This document shows positions 1 through 14,400 of a stretch of 64,000 nt of DNA, one piece after another. Position numbers and translations under genes: made by a program. The notes under the pieces are model-generated. The model did not search any database. It saw only the letters and a program-made list of their open reading frames with translations, and was not told the DNA's origin. Position 1 is the first letter of the stretch. Every line of letters begins with the position of its first letter. Source of the DNA: Channa striata (taxonomy: Eukaryota; Chordata; Actinopteri; Anabantiformes; Channidae); contig CM065174.1 in the NCBI GenBank assembly GCA_033026295.1, positions 25,719,498-25,783,497 of the forward strand, in the 5' to 3' direction.

Positions 1-1554
1 ACTATTTCTGGGGTGTATGCAATTTTTCTGGGACCAAACAAACTTTGTTGAGTCCAGGGTCTGCAAGCCTCCACCCTTTCCAAGAGGAAAAACCCAATAT
101 AAACTGATCTGTAAACTACAGTATTTTCCCGGTGGTTCCGTACCTACATTTCTATCTGCCAATATTGGATTTATCAGCTTTGGGCTGCTGGACCAGTCAC
201 TTGGTTTTTGCCCCAAATCCTGCCTCAGGCCCTTCCAGTGCCTCTGTCTGCAGCCTGCTGATTGGAGGATTCTTGCTTGTTGGCTCACCTTTTTTTCTGA
301 TCTTTTCCGTGGGCTAGCCTAATGTTAAAGCAATATCAAGAGTCCCTTCAAGGCAATATTAGGAGCCAGTGGGCATCCTGGCAAGAGCAGTGTCCCCAGC
401 TGTAGCCTTAGAGTGCTGCATACCATGAAATGATCAGTATGACCAGTATCATAGATAGATAAATATAATGTTTTGTGCAGTACTCACTGCATTGATGACT
501 AAGTCTGGTTGGTGCCTCTTTTTAAACTTTACTGTCGAGCTTGCATTGAAAGAATGTATTTATAAAGCAGATTTTGATTGTGGCACTGTCATTGTCTTCC
601 CAGTGCAGTGGGGCTCTTTGGAATCACAGAGCAAATAAAGAGGTTCAATAGCTGCGAAAGCGCTGAGCAGTCTTCCTAGTTCCTCATAGAATTTGTCCTT
701 GGCCCCATTTGCTGAAGGACTGGGACTGACTGAACCTCTGCATGTCAGTAACTCCGGATATGTCTTTGAGTTACTAAAAGTCTTGCTTTAAGCCGGAAAG
801 TAGTGCTTGGCACCTCGAGCTCCCGAGGTGCACAACTGGTGACTGGCATGAAGATTTCTTAGTTTTGGCAGGTGCATCAGTTTGCAGTCCCCATGTTGAG
901 CCACAGCTCGGAGCTCCACAGTTTTGAGTTCCGTGCTCCTAGTTTGCTCGCCATCTGGCACAGGCGAACTGAGGCAAATTGGCACCTTACTGGCCAAGGG
1001 TTGTAGTTAACCAACGAGATGCCAATTATCCCCAACATTGTCAAAGCCGGTTGGTAGGTCCCATCAGCTCCTATTTCCAACACTAGTAAGGATGGCTTAC
1101 CAGAGAGCATGTCAGCTGCTTTTGTGTGTGCCACACAACCGACACCCTCCTATTTAAATCAGTCTGCCTACTTTTTTGATTTAGGCGCATTAAATGCTTC
1201 TAACTACACTAAACCAAACTATTTGTACAGAAAACAAATACAAACAAAGACAGTTGAATCAATGAAACCAGCTTCTCTTACATCAATTCTACTAAAACAG
1301 ATATGTTCATCTAGCCATTAGTAACACTTTATTGTGCTCTATTGTCTGCAAATAAAGCATCAGGGGCAGATATATATAAGTTACGTATTTGACCAATTTT
1401 AACCTATAAATAATCATAAAGATAATAATAAACATTTGAAAAAAGGTAAAAATCCACCCCTTGGACATAAAATCTGCGTCGTTTGAACAGCTACAAAACA
1501 CAAATTTGCAATAAATAAATATTATAATAAATATTTAGTTTTATTTATGTACAA
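1..1554. other. sez6: Presumed sez6 intron, no gene seen
   Basis: No exon with sushi or CUB motifs, no RNA gene and no clear transposon coding motif was found. Short open frames here show no family resemblance. Because sez6 needs upstream exons, this is most simply intron sequence; that is inference. Confidence 0.4.
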
Positions 1555-1670
1555 TGATGGTGCTAACAGAGGACATGAGGTTGGCTGGTGTCAGAGTGGA
1601 AGATGCCCAGGATAGAGTCGCTGTGGCGACCCATGATGGGAAAAGCCTAAAGAGTAATAGTAGTAGTTTT
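1555..1670 (+). mobile_element. RTE-like LINE 3' tail, 5'-truncated
   Basis: The + strand reads TEDMRLAGVRVEDAQDRV followed by a (agt)n-like tail. The same protein end is found on the minus strand of the longer copy at 59516-60217, where it is followed by KWKRMIRCGDP. The short copy has lost bases after DRV. A 7-bp repeat tgtacaa flanks it (1548-1554 and 1671-1677) and may be a target-site duplication. The clade (RTE-like) is my reading of the RLRWFGHVQRR / GRPRRRYMD signature in the longer copy. Confidence 0.65.
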
Positions 1671-1677
1671 TGTACAA

Positions 1678-2435
1678 AGTTGGAGAGCAGGTTCCCACCA
1701 CGTTCTCACTCTGACAGGGTTAGCATCTGTAGTGGCCAGTCAGAGTTTAGGTGTGGCCAGTGCCATTCCCGGCCATCCATGTGGACCCACTTCAGCAAGG
1801 CATGGCTGAAGATGCAAACACACCAGGGTAATGCAATACTCTACAAGCTGCACATGTCATGCTTTCTGTGCAGACATGTTAACTGCCTTCTGGGTTGTTT
1901 TGCTGGCATGCACTGGAGTAGACTTTCCTATGACGAGGGATGTCTTGGTCTACAGAAGCTACATGGAGGAGATTGATGCGCTCGTTACTCTTTTTCATTC
2001 ATAGATGCAGTATCTAGGTTAATTTAGAGTTCATTTTTGTAATATACATTCAAGAAACTTAAAACATGCTGAGCGGTACAATACAGACGTTTATGATAGG
2101 TGCTGAGAGGCTCCACCACAGGAGTTAAAGGCTACACTACATTAACACAACTGTGAATGCTTCCTGTCATACCCTGTGTGTACAGTACAGTCCTGTCTCA
2201 GTGAGTTTTGTCTTGTACTTCCTCCAAGTGCTTAACCTATTTGCTCATACTTGATTTTTAAGTGGTCAACATCGAACACCTTCTCTGGTACATATTTACC
2301 TGTATAATCTATTTGATGTCACTAAACATTACAGAGCAGCTTCTGTCTGTTTAAAGTCGGTGACAATAAATGAAGGAATGCAGAAAACGCTGATACTGAT
2401 AGTAACAAACCTTCTTTCTTTCTCTGTCCATCCAG
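1678..2435. other. sez6: Presumed sez6 intron, no gene seen
   Basis: Ends in a pyrimidine-rich tract and AG before the sushi exon at 2436. I recognise no coding, RNA or transposon signal in the rest. Confidence 0.45.
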
Positions 2436-5400
2436 TGGTGTCTTGCAGTGATCCCGGAAAGGTAGAGCACAGTAGGCGGGTGCTATCTGGCCCCCGTTTC
2501 ATTGTAGGTTCAACCATCCAGTACATCTGCAACAAGGGCTTCACCCTGGCTGGAAACAGCCTGCTCACCTGCTTCAGCCGAGGATCCTTTGGTCCCAGGT
2601 GGAATCAGAAGCTGCCTAGATGCCTGCGTATGTGTGAAAGTGTTTGTGGATTGAAATCATGAGTTTTTTTAGTGGCTCTACATTTAATAATTTTTGCAAC
2701 CTTCTGATCATGTAAACCCAAGGACTTTTTGCCGTGTGGAAAATCAGTAAACTCTTTGTGCCAGTAATGTGTTCCTTTAAACACAATACAGGCTTCAAGG
2801 AGCAGCTGTCTCAAGGAGTGAACTATGTCCAACACTATCTCATTTTTTGTACAAACCCCAATTGCATTAAAGTTGGGACATTGTGCAAAACTTAAATAAC
2901 AACAGAAATCAATGACTTGCTCGTCCTTTTTGATTCATATTCAATTGAATACACCACAAAGACAAAGTATTTAACATTTAAACAGATAAACTGTATTGTT
3001 TTTCGCAAATATTAACTCACTTTGAATTTATAAATTCTCCAATTGAGACTTATAAGAGAGTTTCACACATAGTGGAAATTTAGAGTGTTGAATTTTTCTC
3101 TCTCTCACACACACACATAGTGTTCTCTAAGGTGTCAGCAGTCTCAGACGACATCTGTGTGTAACCTTGCTGGTAATGCAATTTAAGCACAATTTGTCAT
3201 GCACATTTTTTTCAGAGGGTTGCAAAGGCTGTTACACAACATGCTTCATTTTCTGAACATCATTTAAATTTTAAGCCTTGTTTGAGCTTGTGATTTAACC
3301 CAGTCACCTTTGTGTTCTCCAGGACATTTCCTAGAGTATGATTCTTTTGATAAAAGAAAAGATTAGTAATTTCCTGATGTGTTTGAGCAAACTTGGATTT
3401 CTTTCAGCCTACATATTGTGGGTATACTACATAACATTGTAATCTGGTTCAGGGATTAATAAATTACACAATTTGCCCCCTTCTTAAAGAGCAGCTAAGA
3501 CAACAACTGCTAACTTTAAAAGTGATGAAAACTACCAGAGATGAAAGGAATGTTTTTAATTTCGACACATGTGAAAACATACTCAAATCCTGCATCTTCA
3601 TGTTTTTAAAAATAGCCTTTATTTTTGAATTATCTAGACGTTATGACTTGTCAAGGCATCTTTAATCATACTGTTTCATTTGTGTTAATAATTGTGATGA
3701 AATTGTTTTTTGACGTTGATGTTAATCATCATCATCATCGCCAACACCAGCTGCCTTGGGCCCCTTTGTTTCAGACAAAGCCGCCAAGCTAAAAGTGTGT
3801 CAGTCTGATTAAAATATAATTTCCTCTTTCAACACTCATACTCTGCTTCACCTACCTCCTAGGTGGGGACATACTGTACAATGGCACTGACTAATAATTA
3901 TTTTAATTGGACAACGGAAATTACTTCAGAGGAGACAAGCTAGGTCATTTTCATGCATAAGTAAGACGTCATGAGTGGAAGACAATTATTACGTTAAGAA
4001 AAAAGACAAATATTCTGCCACTCTCTTATTACCCTCAAAACAGAGGGTCTTTAGAGATCACCAGACATATTTTCAGCTCTATTGTAATTTTTCCTCACCT
4101 TTTCTGCTGCAGTTCAAAGCCCAGTAGGCCTACCTCTGTTTCTGGCACTCAGTCCTCCCTAGTCCCCTACTTTGAGCACAACATTAAATTTTCTTCTTCT
4201 TCTAGTGATCAATTCTCTTTTCTTCACCCTTTCACATATTAGAATTTCTTAGGGTGTTATTCTCATGTTTGCAATTTGTTATTTCCGCCCATATTATTTG
4301 AAAATGTTCCCTCAGTTCACAGGCTCAAAATATTATTGATCCTAATTTGAGTCCACGAACATAATGAGGTTTATATTGAGTGTTAATGTGCTCAGCACAT
4401 TCATAGTGATCTGGTATTTAGAATTCCTGCACAGAGGTGAATATGACAAGTTTGACTGGGGTGTTTTTTTGTTTGTTTGTTTGTTTGATCCAATCTTTGT
4501 TAAAACAAACATTCTCAAATACTTCACACAAAATTTAATGGCAATCATCCTCCCTTGGCCATATTGGCAGAAAACATAAAAACAAAAATGCTGAATATTT
4601 TTAGATCTTTTTTGAAACATCAGATTAATCAGTAAGAGTTTAAATCTAACTGTTTCTCCCCTTTACCCCTTGCAGAGACCTTTGAGCCCTGTAGTCACCC
4701 AGGAACGCCCACCTATGGGATCCCCAGTTCAAACAAGCTTCACTTCAAAGTAGGAGAAACCCTGCACTACTCCTGCCTGGCTGGCCACCAATTGCTGGGT
4801 GAGCCTATTCTCCACTGTGTCCCTGGACACCCATCCCAGTGGAGTGGACTGCCACCTGTCTGCCAAGGTGAGACTGATGTCTTAAAATAAAAATATGATC
4901 GTGCAGTGTCCAAGGAGAACTTTCCTTAAACTGATGCTTTTTTAAAATACATTATCTAAGACCATGAAAAATCAAAAAGCCTATATTATAACAGTTTAGT
5001 GCAAAAGTTTGCATCCCTTTACTTTGAAATGGCATAAAGACCATATAGTGATTTTAATCAATCATCATACAGTCCACTTCAGTGTTGAGCAGTATCCATG
5101 CTGACTGAGGATGCCTTGCTCAAACAATCATGTTTCCACCTTCATGCATCTCTGATGGTGTTAGACAGGCATCTGTTATCTATTCATGCTTCTGACGCAT
5201 GATCGCTTAAATGCAAACAACTCAAATTTTGACTCATTAATCTACAAAACTCTGTTTGTGCTTTTTGGCGCACAGAAACTCTTTCTTTTGATTTGACAAA
5301 CCCTGGTAGGGTTTTTCTTCATGGCAACTTTGCCCATGAGGCCAGGTGACCTGAGTCTCCTCCTAAGTTCTGGTTTCTCCCTTGTTTTATTCATGGATGT

Positions 5401-8400
5401 GGTCAAATCAGGAGGTCCCAATTAGTTGTACACTTTTTAAAGAAATCTTTAATTTCTTAGCTATATCCCTCCTTTTCTCAAGAGAAGTATAGACTGGCAG
5501 GTCACTCTCCTCCTAACATGCAAATTTCATTTGACCATTCAGAATTGATAATTGTTTCCTTTTTTCACATTTTGTGATTCTTCAAAAACATTTCATTAAA
5601 AAAAACAGCAAAACATGGTAGAATGAGGTGTAGGTGTTTCCAATCTTTGTCTTGGTAGTGTAAGTAATAGTTCACTATGTATATAATGCAAAACTATGAC
5701 TTCCGTCAACAGAAATAGGAAATAAATAAACCAAAAAATTAATAAAAATAAAGAAGATGAAATTAAGATGAAATATCGAATAAAATAAAAGTTAGGGGCT
5801 GATGCGTAATGCTGGCAGGAAGTAACAGAAAACATAAGCAGAGTATGTAGGGCAGGTAGGCTAGCGTGGCTAGTTCTGGTTTATCCATAGATCCAGTGGA
5901 GCAGTTGCTGTGGGAAATACTATTGGGACCTTTAAAAACTGTTGTTTAGTGTGTCTGGAAAGACATTACAGAAAGAAACAACAGTGCTTGAAGAAAAGAG
6001 AAAACTAGCAAATGTGGACTAACTTATGTCTTTTCTCCCAACAATCAGTCAAGGCAGATGGTCGCCCACTCTGAGCCTGGTTCTGCTGGAGGGAGTTTTT
6101 CCTCTCCACTGTTGCCTATAGCTGCTCAAGGGGGATTGCAATTCAATTCAATTAAATGCAACTTTATTTATATAGCGCCAATGTAAAGTCATCCCAAGGC
6201 ACTTTACATATTAAAGTCAACACTATACAGATATTTAGAGAAAACCCAACAAATCCCCCTTGAAGCTATAAGCAACAGTGGAGTGAAAAAAACTCCCTTT
6301 AGCGGAAGAAACCTCCAGCAGAGCCAGGCTCAGGGTGGCGGCCGTCTGCCTTGACCGGTTGGGGTCAATGGAAAACATTGGGCAGGTTGGTAGGATCAGT
6401 AGCTGCGCAGTTGAAGACACACAAGGACACCTGAAGACAGGGAGACTGAGAGGGAGAAGCACAACTACAGGAAAAAGAAGATACAAAAATAATGTTAGAC
6501 AGTGGTGACATATAAGATTAGATTAGATTAGATTCAACTTTATTGTCATTACACATGTACAAGTACAAGGCAACGAAATGCAGTTTATGTCTAACCAGAA
6601 GTGCAATAAGCAGCAGGTGCAGGATATAGGTTATAAGTTACCTCTAGAAAATACTGTATGTACACAAGAAATTATGGATCATATTTACAGATGCTATGAA
6701 CATACTATACAGGTTGTCGTTAACTAGAGCAGAAATTTTCAGATGGATAAGGCTATATAGTGGTTGCTATAGTAATCAGGAATATGCAAGTAGATATGAA
6801 TATAATATGCAGTTTTCTATTTACAGACATTTTACATTGTATTTACAGGTGAGTATATACAGGCTAGTGCAATGAGTATGGGGAGAATGTCGGGGTGTAT
6901 GATTGTGGCAGAGAGGTCAGTGAAGTCAGTGGGGGGCAGAGTTCAATAAGGAGACAGCTCTATGATAAAAAGGTGTTCCTCAGTCTGGTGGTTCATGTCC
7001 GGGGAAATCTGAAGCGCCTGCCTGAAGGCAGGAGAGAAAACAGTCCGTGGACGAGGTGCAAGGAGTCCTTATAATACTGCATGCTCGACGCAGACAGTAT
7101 TTCTTTTGTATGTCCTCAAAGGCTGGAAGGGGAGTCCCCGTAATGCGTTGGGCAGTTTTCACTACCCGCTACAGTGCCTTATGCTCCGCAGCAGAGCAGC
7201 TTCCATACCACACTGTGACACAGTTGGTTAGGATGCTCTCTATTGTGCAGCGGTGGAAGTTCACCAGGATATCCGAGGGAAGATGGTTTTTCTTGAGTGT
7301 TCTCAAGAAGAAGAGGCGCTTGTAAGGCTTCTTGATTAGGCTGGAGGTGTTGGTGGTCCAGGACAGGTCCTCCGAGATGTGGGTACCCAGGAACTTGAAG
7401 GATGAAACAGGCTCAACGGCTATCCCTTTAACATGGATGGGATCGTGTGAGCCTCTTTTCTCCTTCCTGAAGTCCACAATGAGCTCCTTGGTCTTGTTGG
7501 TGTTAAGGAGCAGATTATTATCCGTGCACCAAGTGACCAGATGCTGGACCTCCTCCCTGTAGGCAGTCTCATCGTTGTTGTTGATGAGACCGATCACTGT
7601 TGCATCATCTGCAAGCTTAAAGATGGTGTTAGATCCATGCATGGGCTTGCAGTCGTGGGTGAAAAGGGAGTAGAGGGAAGGGCTCAGCACACAGCCCTGT
7701 GGTACACCAGTGTTGAGTGTGATGGTGGTGGAAAAGATGTGGTCTGACCTAACATGTGGAGGTGAGTGTGATGGGTGAGAGGTTGGTTGAAGGAGTGATT
7801 CTGGTGGCAGGTTCTTTGTTGTTTCCTTCAAAGCTAGCATAAAAGTCATTAAGCTGGTTCAGGAAGGAGACATTTGTGTCCGGGAGGGTAGAGTGGCTGT
7901 GTTTGTAGACCGTAATTGCCTGGATGCCCTGCCACATGCGTCGAGGGTCAGAGTTGGAAAAGTGCTCCTCAAGCTTTAGTTTGTAGCAGTGCTTGGCCTT
8001 TTTGATGCCCCTCTTCAGATTTGCCCTGGAAGTGCTGTAGGCTTCTGCGTCACCGGATCTGTAGGCAGCATTACGTGCCTTCAGCAGGAGGCGCACCTCC
8101 TTGTTCATCCATGGCTTCTGATTTGGGTATGTGGTGATCTGCTTCTGGGATGTAACACTGTCTATGGTGGCATTAATGTAATCCAGAACAGAGGAAGTGT
8201 AGCTGTGGGCTGTGGGCTGAGAGGAGGAAAGTGTCTAAGTGCATCAGGGGTTGGTCCCCCCGCAGTCTAAGCCTATAGCAGCATGACTATAACTAACTAT
8301 AAGCTTTATCGAACAGGAAGGTTTTGAGTCTAGTCTTAAAAGTAGAGAGGGTGTCTGCTTCCCGAATCTTGTCTGGGAGCTGGAGGGGAGTTTGATAGCT

Positions 8401-11400
8401 AACGGCTCTGCCTCCCATTCTGGAAACCACAAGTAGGTCTGCATTCTGAGACCGAAATGGTCTATTAGGATGATCTGGTACTAGGAGATATTGTGAGTAG
8501 GATGGAGCTTGACTGTTTAGAGCTTTATAGGTAAGAAGAAGGGTTTTAAATTATATTCTACATTGAATGGAGAGAAGCTAGAGAAGCTGAAATATGATCT
8601 CTCTTATCAATCACATTCAGTAAACTTGCTGCAGCATTTTGGATTAATTAAAGGCTTTTAAGGGAGTTACTGGGGGAGCCTGAAAGTAGATAATTACAGT
8701 AATCCAATCTAGAAGTAACAAATACATGGACCAGTTTTTCAGAATCACTTTGAGACAGTATGCTCCTAATTTTGGCAATTTTTCGTAGGTGGAAGAAGGC
8801 TGTTCTAGAGATTTGTTTTATGTGTGAGGTAAATGACAAATCCTGGTCAAAAATGACTCCGAGATTCCTTGCAGTACTACTGGGGGCCAGAGTTATGTCA
8901 TGTAAAGTAACGATATGGTTAGACAAAATGTTTCTGAGATTTTTAGGCCTGAACACAATAAGCTAACTTATAGGCCTTTGGTACATATGCTGTTTGTAAA
9001 GATAGATTAATGATATCTAATATGAATGTGACTAATAAATGTATAGCATCTTTGAGCAGTCTAACAGCAATAGGGTCTGAAACCCTCAAATGGTACCACA
9101 GGCAACTTTTCCACACTAAAATACATGTGTATGTGACAATGAAAATGTCTGACTCAGACAGTCCAGTGATTACCTGGACTTTATCCTGTGAACCCCTAGC
9201 AAAAAGTCTGTAGTATGTGTTTGAGCCTGTGTGCTCGCTCTCTGTTGGGAAGATTTAAAGCGAGGGAATGGGCCTGTTGACAATATTTCTATCTAATGCC
9301 ACAGCCTCTCCCATTTTTTTGGGGGGGGGGGGGATCCACAGCTCACAGAATTTTTTTCTATCATGTTGTGCCTCCTGTGAACACAGACCCCTTATGGAAA
9401 TCCAGTTTTTTCCTCCAAAGGTCTTCGGTTGTGTGTTACATGTATGAAACAACAGATTTGGACAATGTGTGAAGCTCACTCACTGGACATTGTCCCAAAA
9501 ACAAAGAATCATTTGTTCTAAACCATGTTTTATAACCAGTAAGTAAAAACATATATTTCTTAAATGCATTAAAAATCAAGAACTCAATCCTTTAGAGAAA
9601 ATATTCAGCCCCTACACTGCTTCAAACTGCCTTATTCTCTTCTTTAATTTAAATTTGCTAGTGCTGTCCAGCATGCCAAAGATGAGACAGGAAAAACAGA
9701 AATGTGTATATCTGTGTACAATGTACACTTTATGCCACAACAAAAACCAGGTCACAATTATAAAGGAAGTCTGTTTGAAGTTCTGGAATATAAAAGTCAA
9801 TGGATTTTGACTGTTTCCCAACAGTGGCGAGACATATAAAATTTAGAAGCAGTAGAATTCTTGCTGGAGAAGATGGAAGAACCTATTGGAAGAGGAACAC
9901 AACCAGGCCTTCATAGTAGATTGACAGGAAGTAAGACACTTTAATGATGTTGACTTATAGCAATAATTCCTGCCAAATGGCTTCAACACAACTGAATTCA
10001 ATGTATGAATAGTTATAATGAGAATGAACAGACTGACATTTTTTCCGTTTAAAATTAAACTGTCTCACTGACATTATTATTCAATGACTCCATCAGGAGA
10101 CCTTGACAATTTGAAAGACGGTGAAACAAAACAAGAAAAAAGCTCAACAAAGATGAACAAGCACGCTTCCAAGAGTAGGAAAAACACATCAGTCACAGTG
10201 AAAGAATGGAGAGGAAAAGTATTTTTTTAATGGCTGTAGATTTTGTTGTGCTGACACTTTGAAGAAGGTTGTTCCAGTGTAGAGGATGTAATTGCAGCCT
10301 TTAGTTGGAGTCTGCACCCTGCTTAATTCACTAAGTGTGGAAGAAAGGGTCCAGTAAGGACATGAGACAAACAGCCAGAATTGAGGAAATATGTCAGGGT
10401 CCCAGTGAAGACGTGTTTTAGCAGAGCTCTTTCTGAGGATGCTCTTCCCAACTGCTGCGCATCCCCAAAGTTAAAAACGTATTACATTTGTTTCTTTATT
10501 CATTGGTTTATTTATGCATGAGGAGATGATGATGATGCGAAGAAAAGTTTTTTTTTCTTTTTTTTTGCATATAGTATAATATACTTTATAATATATATAA
10601 TATACTTTAACTAACCATGCAAAGGACATTTTTGGAGCAAAAACAAGCACACAGTGACCCTTTTACTAAGCTTTGACAATTTGCCATTGTCAGTGTCCCT
10701 GTGTGTGCTGCAGTCCAGCACACAGTGCCTTATCTCAAGCACAATGTGCCAAACTTGTGGCTTTACAGAGCCAGAAACTCGATGTTGGCAGCAGGGTGGG
10801 GTGGATGCACTAGTCAGAAAACCATTACTTTCCCACAAGAGACTGACTTTAAAGTCTAGTGTGAAATGATTATTCATGACCAGAGCCAGAGTGGGAATAA
10901 AAGTCAGATTGAGGCTCAGACCAGGCCAAACCAGTGTGGTTCCAGTTTACCATATGTGTTTGCAGTATGTTGTTTTGTAACATCATCATTATTATAATTA
11001 TTATTTATGCTAACTAAATACAGATCCAATGATGATTGTATTTCTGTAGCTTGTGAAGAAAATCGGGACTATCTTTTGTCAAACTCTAATAAAAAATGTT
11101 TTTTTTGTCATTTTCTTCAGGTTCAGTTAAAATGTTTTATACGTTTGTTAGACGTGACATTTCAACCTGATGAGATCCGTACTGCCATCGCTGTATGGTC
11201 CTGGATTCTCTTTTTATTTTGCTCTTTGCCTCCGCATCTGTTTAAACACAGTCAGCCACGCCTGTTCTCACCCTTCTCTCTCTTTCTCTCTCTTTGCCTG
11301 TCAGCCACATTCAGCTGTGCACAAACACACACAGCGTTAGTTGATGAAGCAAGTTGAGCCGTATCTGCTTGTTAACCTCCCTGCTACTCAAACCGACTAC

Positions 11401-14400
11401 CTGGGACTGTGATCTGCTTGACTGCCTTAGTCTTTGGGTTGAGGGTCTACCCCTAGATTTTATTTATCACAGGCACTATGCACTTACGTGTCGAATTATG
11501 GGATCAGCATCAAGGCGTGGGAGGCTGCAGGATGAAGGGGACATAACCACAGTGGAGTGATGCCTCCTTGTTTTTTCTGCTCAGCCTGACTGTTATTTTA
11601 ACACAAATTGGCCTGTTACACTCTAAATATGTCTCTTTCCATTCCAGCTTTTTGAAAAATCACACAGTTTGTGCTGTGGATGTACCTGCTGCCTCTGTTT
11701 CTTTTCTCACTGTGCTGTTTGCTTCAGTCTGTCAGTAATGATTTCCACACTGGTTTTAATAAGCTGTGGGTCCAATGTAGTTCAGTATGTAGAATTGGTT
11801 TATTCTAAACTAATATATTCAGGAAAATTCATCTGAAGCTGTTTCGTAAGCTACGAGTGTGATTTATTATTATTATTATTTTATTATGTATATGTGAAGA
11901 AATGGAAAAGGCCTCAGAAGAGAGAGAGGGAGACCCCAACACTATTTCTTTGAAGGTTACGTATGGAGAGGCCAGGGGGGCATGGGCAATGCAAGCAGAG
12001 GATCAAAATGGGAGGAATTTGTCACTCATTTTTCAATATTCCTGTAATTATGCATTGTTTAGGTGCCAACTGTGCCTGTAGCAGTAGACCAGATATTCAT
12101 ATCCTGACACAGTCTCACACTGAATGAAGGTAGAACGTGGTTTCTATAAATAGTCAAAACGTGACACACACAGATCTACAGGGTGAATTATTCATTGTTA
12201 GTCACATGTAGTATTAAACAGTAATATCATTGCTTCACTCTGACAGCTCTTGGTTGGCGCAGAGCAAAACTAAATACTATGTTAATTCCTGGGGGAGTTG
12301 AACTCATGTCCAGCAGTCCTGCACTTCACACGGTCACCGTCTGATTTCACACATTTATCACCTTTTGATTTGGTGAATGCAGTGCTTTGTTCATTCATTA
12401 TTCAATGTTCCTTAGAGAAATATATTAAATTTCAAAGAATGTAATTGTGGGGGGCAAAGTTGGCTATTTTAAAATAATTTACTGCATCTGTAAAGCATCC
12501 TCTTCCCAGTTGAAAGAAAATACACTAAAAATGAATGCGTTGACTTAACAAAAAAAAAAGTTAAAACGCAACAGTATGCGTCAAGCACTCTGAGTTCTAA
12601 AAATGTCTGGTAAAAATTAAGTGGGAACAACGAACTACATTCCATAGAGGGAATTAGCATTTTTGCAAAAAATGAATCTAATTTTATTTACCATTCACTT
12701 AATTACTGACACTGTGAAACTATTTTCACAGCAGATGGTGCATTTTTGACATCACATGAAGTACTTTATCAGTGACTAGGTCAGACTGATGCGCAGAGAA
12801 AGCACTTTCTTACTGCAGTACTGGTACCTTGGACTGAATGGTTTTGCAGCATGCACTTACTAGAATTTAAAGTGATAGACTACTTGCACGGTAGGACCTG
12901 AAAAAGTGCTCCAGGGGATATTTCAATGGGTACTTGAACTCTACTTGTGTACTGATGTTTTGTGTTTCTGTCTGTCTGTATTAAACCTCTGTAGGTCTGA
13001 GTGGATACATTATTCTGCTGAATGAGAAATGCTTAGCGACCTGTTGTGGCTGTGTTTGTTACAGATCTATTTGATGAAACAATTAAAATAAGGGGATGCA
13101 AACTCTTTTCTTTATGTAAATAAAACTGTATGAATGGATAATACTAAAACTAAACTAATACATACTTGAACTCTGGGGAAATGGTTTCTCACTTTCTCAT
13201 TTTCTTCCATGTCCTATCTGCTGCGTTCTCCTCAGCCCACCCTGCAGGGTTTGATGAGCACAGGCTGCATGGTAAGTTTTGCTTACATTACATGATACTT
13301 TGAGTCGGCATGAACAGTTCTACAGGAAAACTATCCCCAGTGTGTCAGGTTTCAAGCAGTTTGAATTTATTTCACCAATTTAAAATAAACTAAGATCAAG
13401 TATGTTGTCAACACAATTCAGTATTTGACCCATTACGGAATAATTTAAATATTTAAATGCTCTCTTTCCTTCTTTCCAATATTTTCTACTGCAGAAGTCA
13501 AAGTGGAGGTGGCCCAGGCAGCATTTGCTTACTTCATTCCTGTCATCCTCCTCCTTGTCTTCATCATCGGGATCTACATATACTTTTCCAAGTAAGTCAT
13601 CTGGTATTTCCTGACAATCTGATATGAAGCTAGGATAGGTGACTAGAGGAATCTAAATCAACTTTTGAGGGTCTAACACAGATGAAATTTACTTGTGTGC
13701 CCCCAGGGGAGTCCTCTTCTTATGTTGCAGAGCTGGGTCTGTGTTTTGTTGATGGACCATATAAGGTGGTGAATGAGCCTGAATAATGGGGGATAAGGTC
13801 CAAAGGTTTTGGAGACACTGTTATCCCCATTTTCCTCCTTCGTTCTGTGTTTAGATTCTTGTAAGAAACAAAAGTGATACAAAATATAGGGGGATGGACA
13901 GCTTCTCTCTGAAAAACTGAACTGTGACCTGACTGAGCCATATTGTCTTACTGAGAGATCAAAACGAGTTTTTTATGTTATAATGATGTTTTTTATGACA
14001 TGAGTGCCGGTGCCACATTTATGACTTCAAGCCTTCCTATGTAAAATTGTAAAACTTTAAAAATGTTCCTGTTTTTTGTTCAGGGTTCAGAAGAAGCCAC
14101 TCCACCAGTCCCTATCCTCCAGCTTACCATATGAAAACATCACTGCAGAATCTACACTGGACAACTCAGTTTATGAGACAGCGGTGAGTCAACATGTCAG
14201 ACTGTGAAATAACTGCTATAGTTTATGGGAGAATTTTTACAGAGATATGGTCAAGGTTATTTGTCTGCTGTCATATTGTGGAACATAAGGCAGGAATATG
14301 GAACATGTCATCACAAAACCCAATGTGAATGTTATCACACCATTCATTGCGACATTATCAAATACTTACCAGCCCATACTTATGGTTGAGTGAGTAGCTT

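Larger units (their letters stand above)
4868..13235 (+). other. sez6: Large sez6 intron with nested LINE pile
   Basis: Starts gtgaga and ends ctcctcag. It holds a Tc1-like fossil (4985-5465), an inverted L2 fragment (6047-6138), L2 copy A (6139-9083) and the LINE nested within it (6516-8208). From 9084 to 13235 I recognise no gene or repeat with coding motifs; there is a 13-nt G run at 9321-9333 and AT-rich low-complexity sequence near 10550-10610 and 11865-11890. Confidence 0.7.

Noticed and set aside
788..1134. Minus-strand frames of 69 and 85 codons
   Set aside because: Overlap each other, no motif, in presumed sez6 intron.
9839..9960. Possible DNA-transposon fragment (gaagatggaagaacctattg...)
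   Set aside because: Looks vaguely familiar but no transposase block or terminal repeat could be identified.
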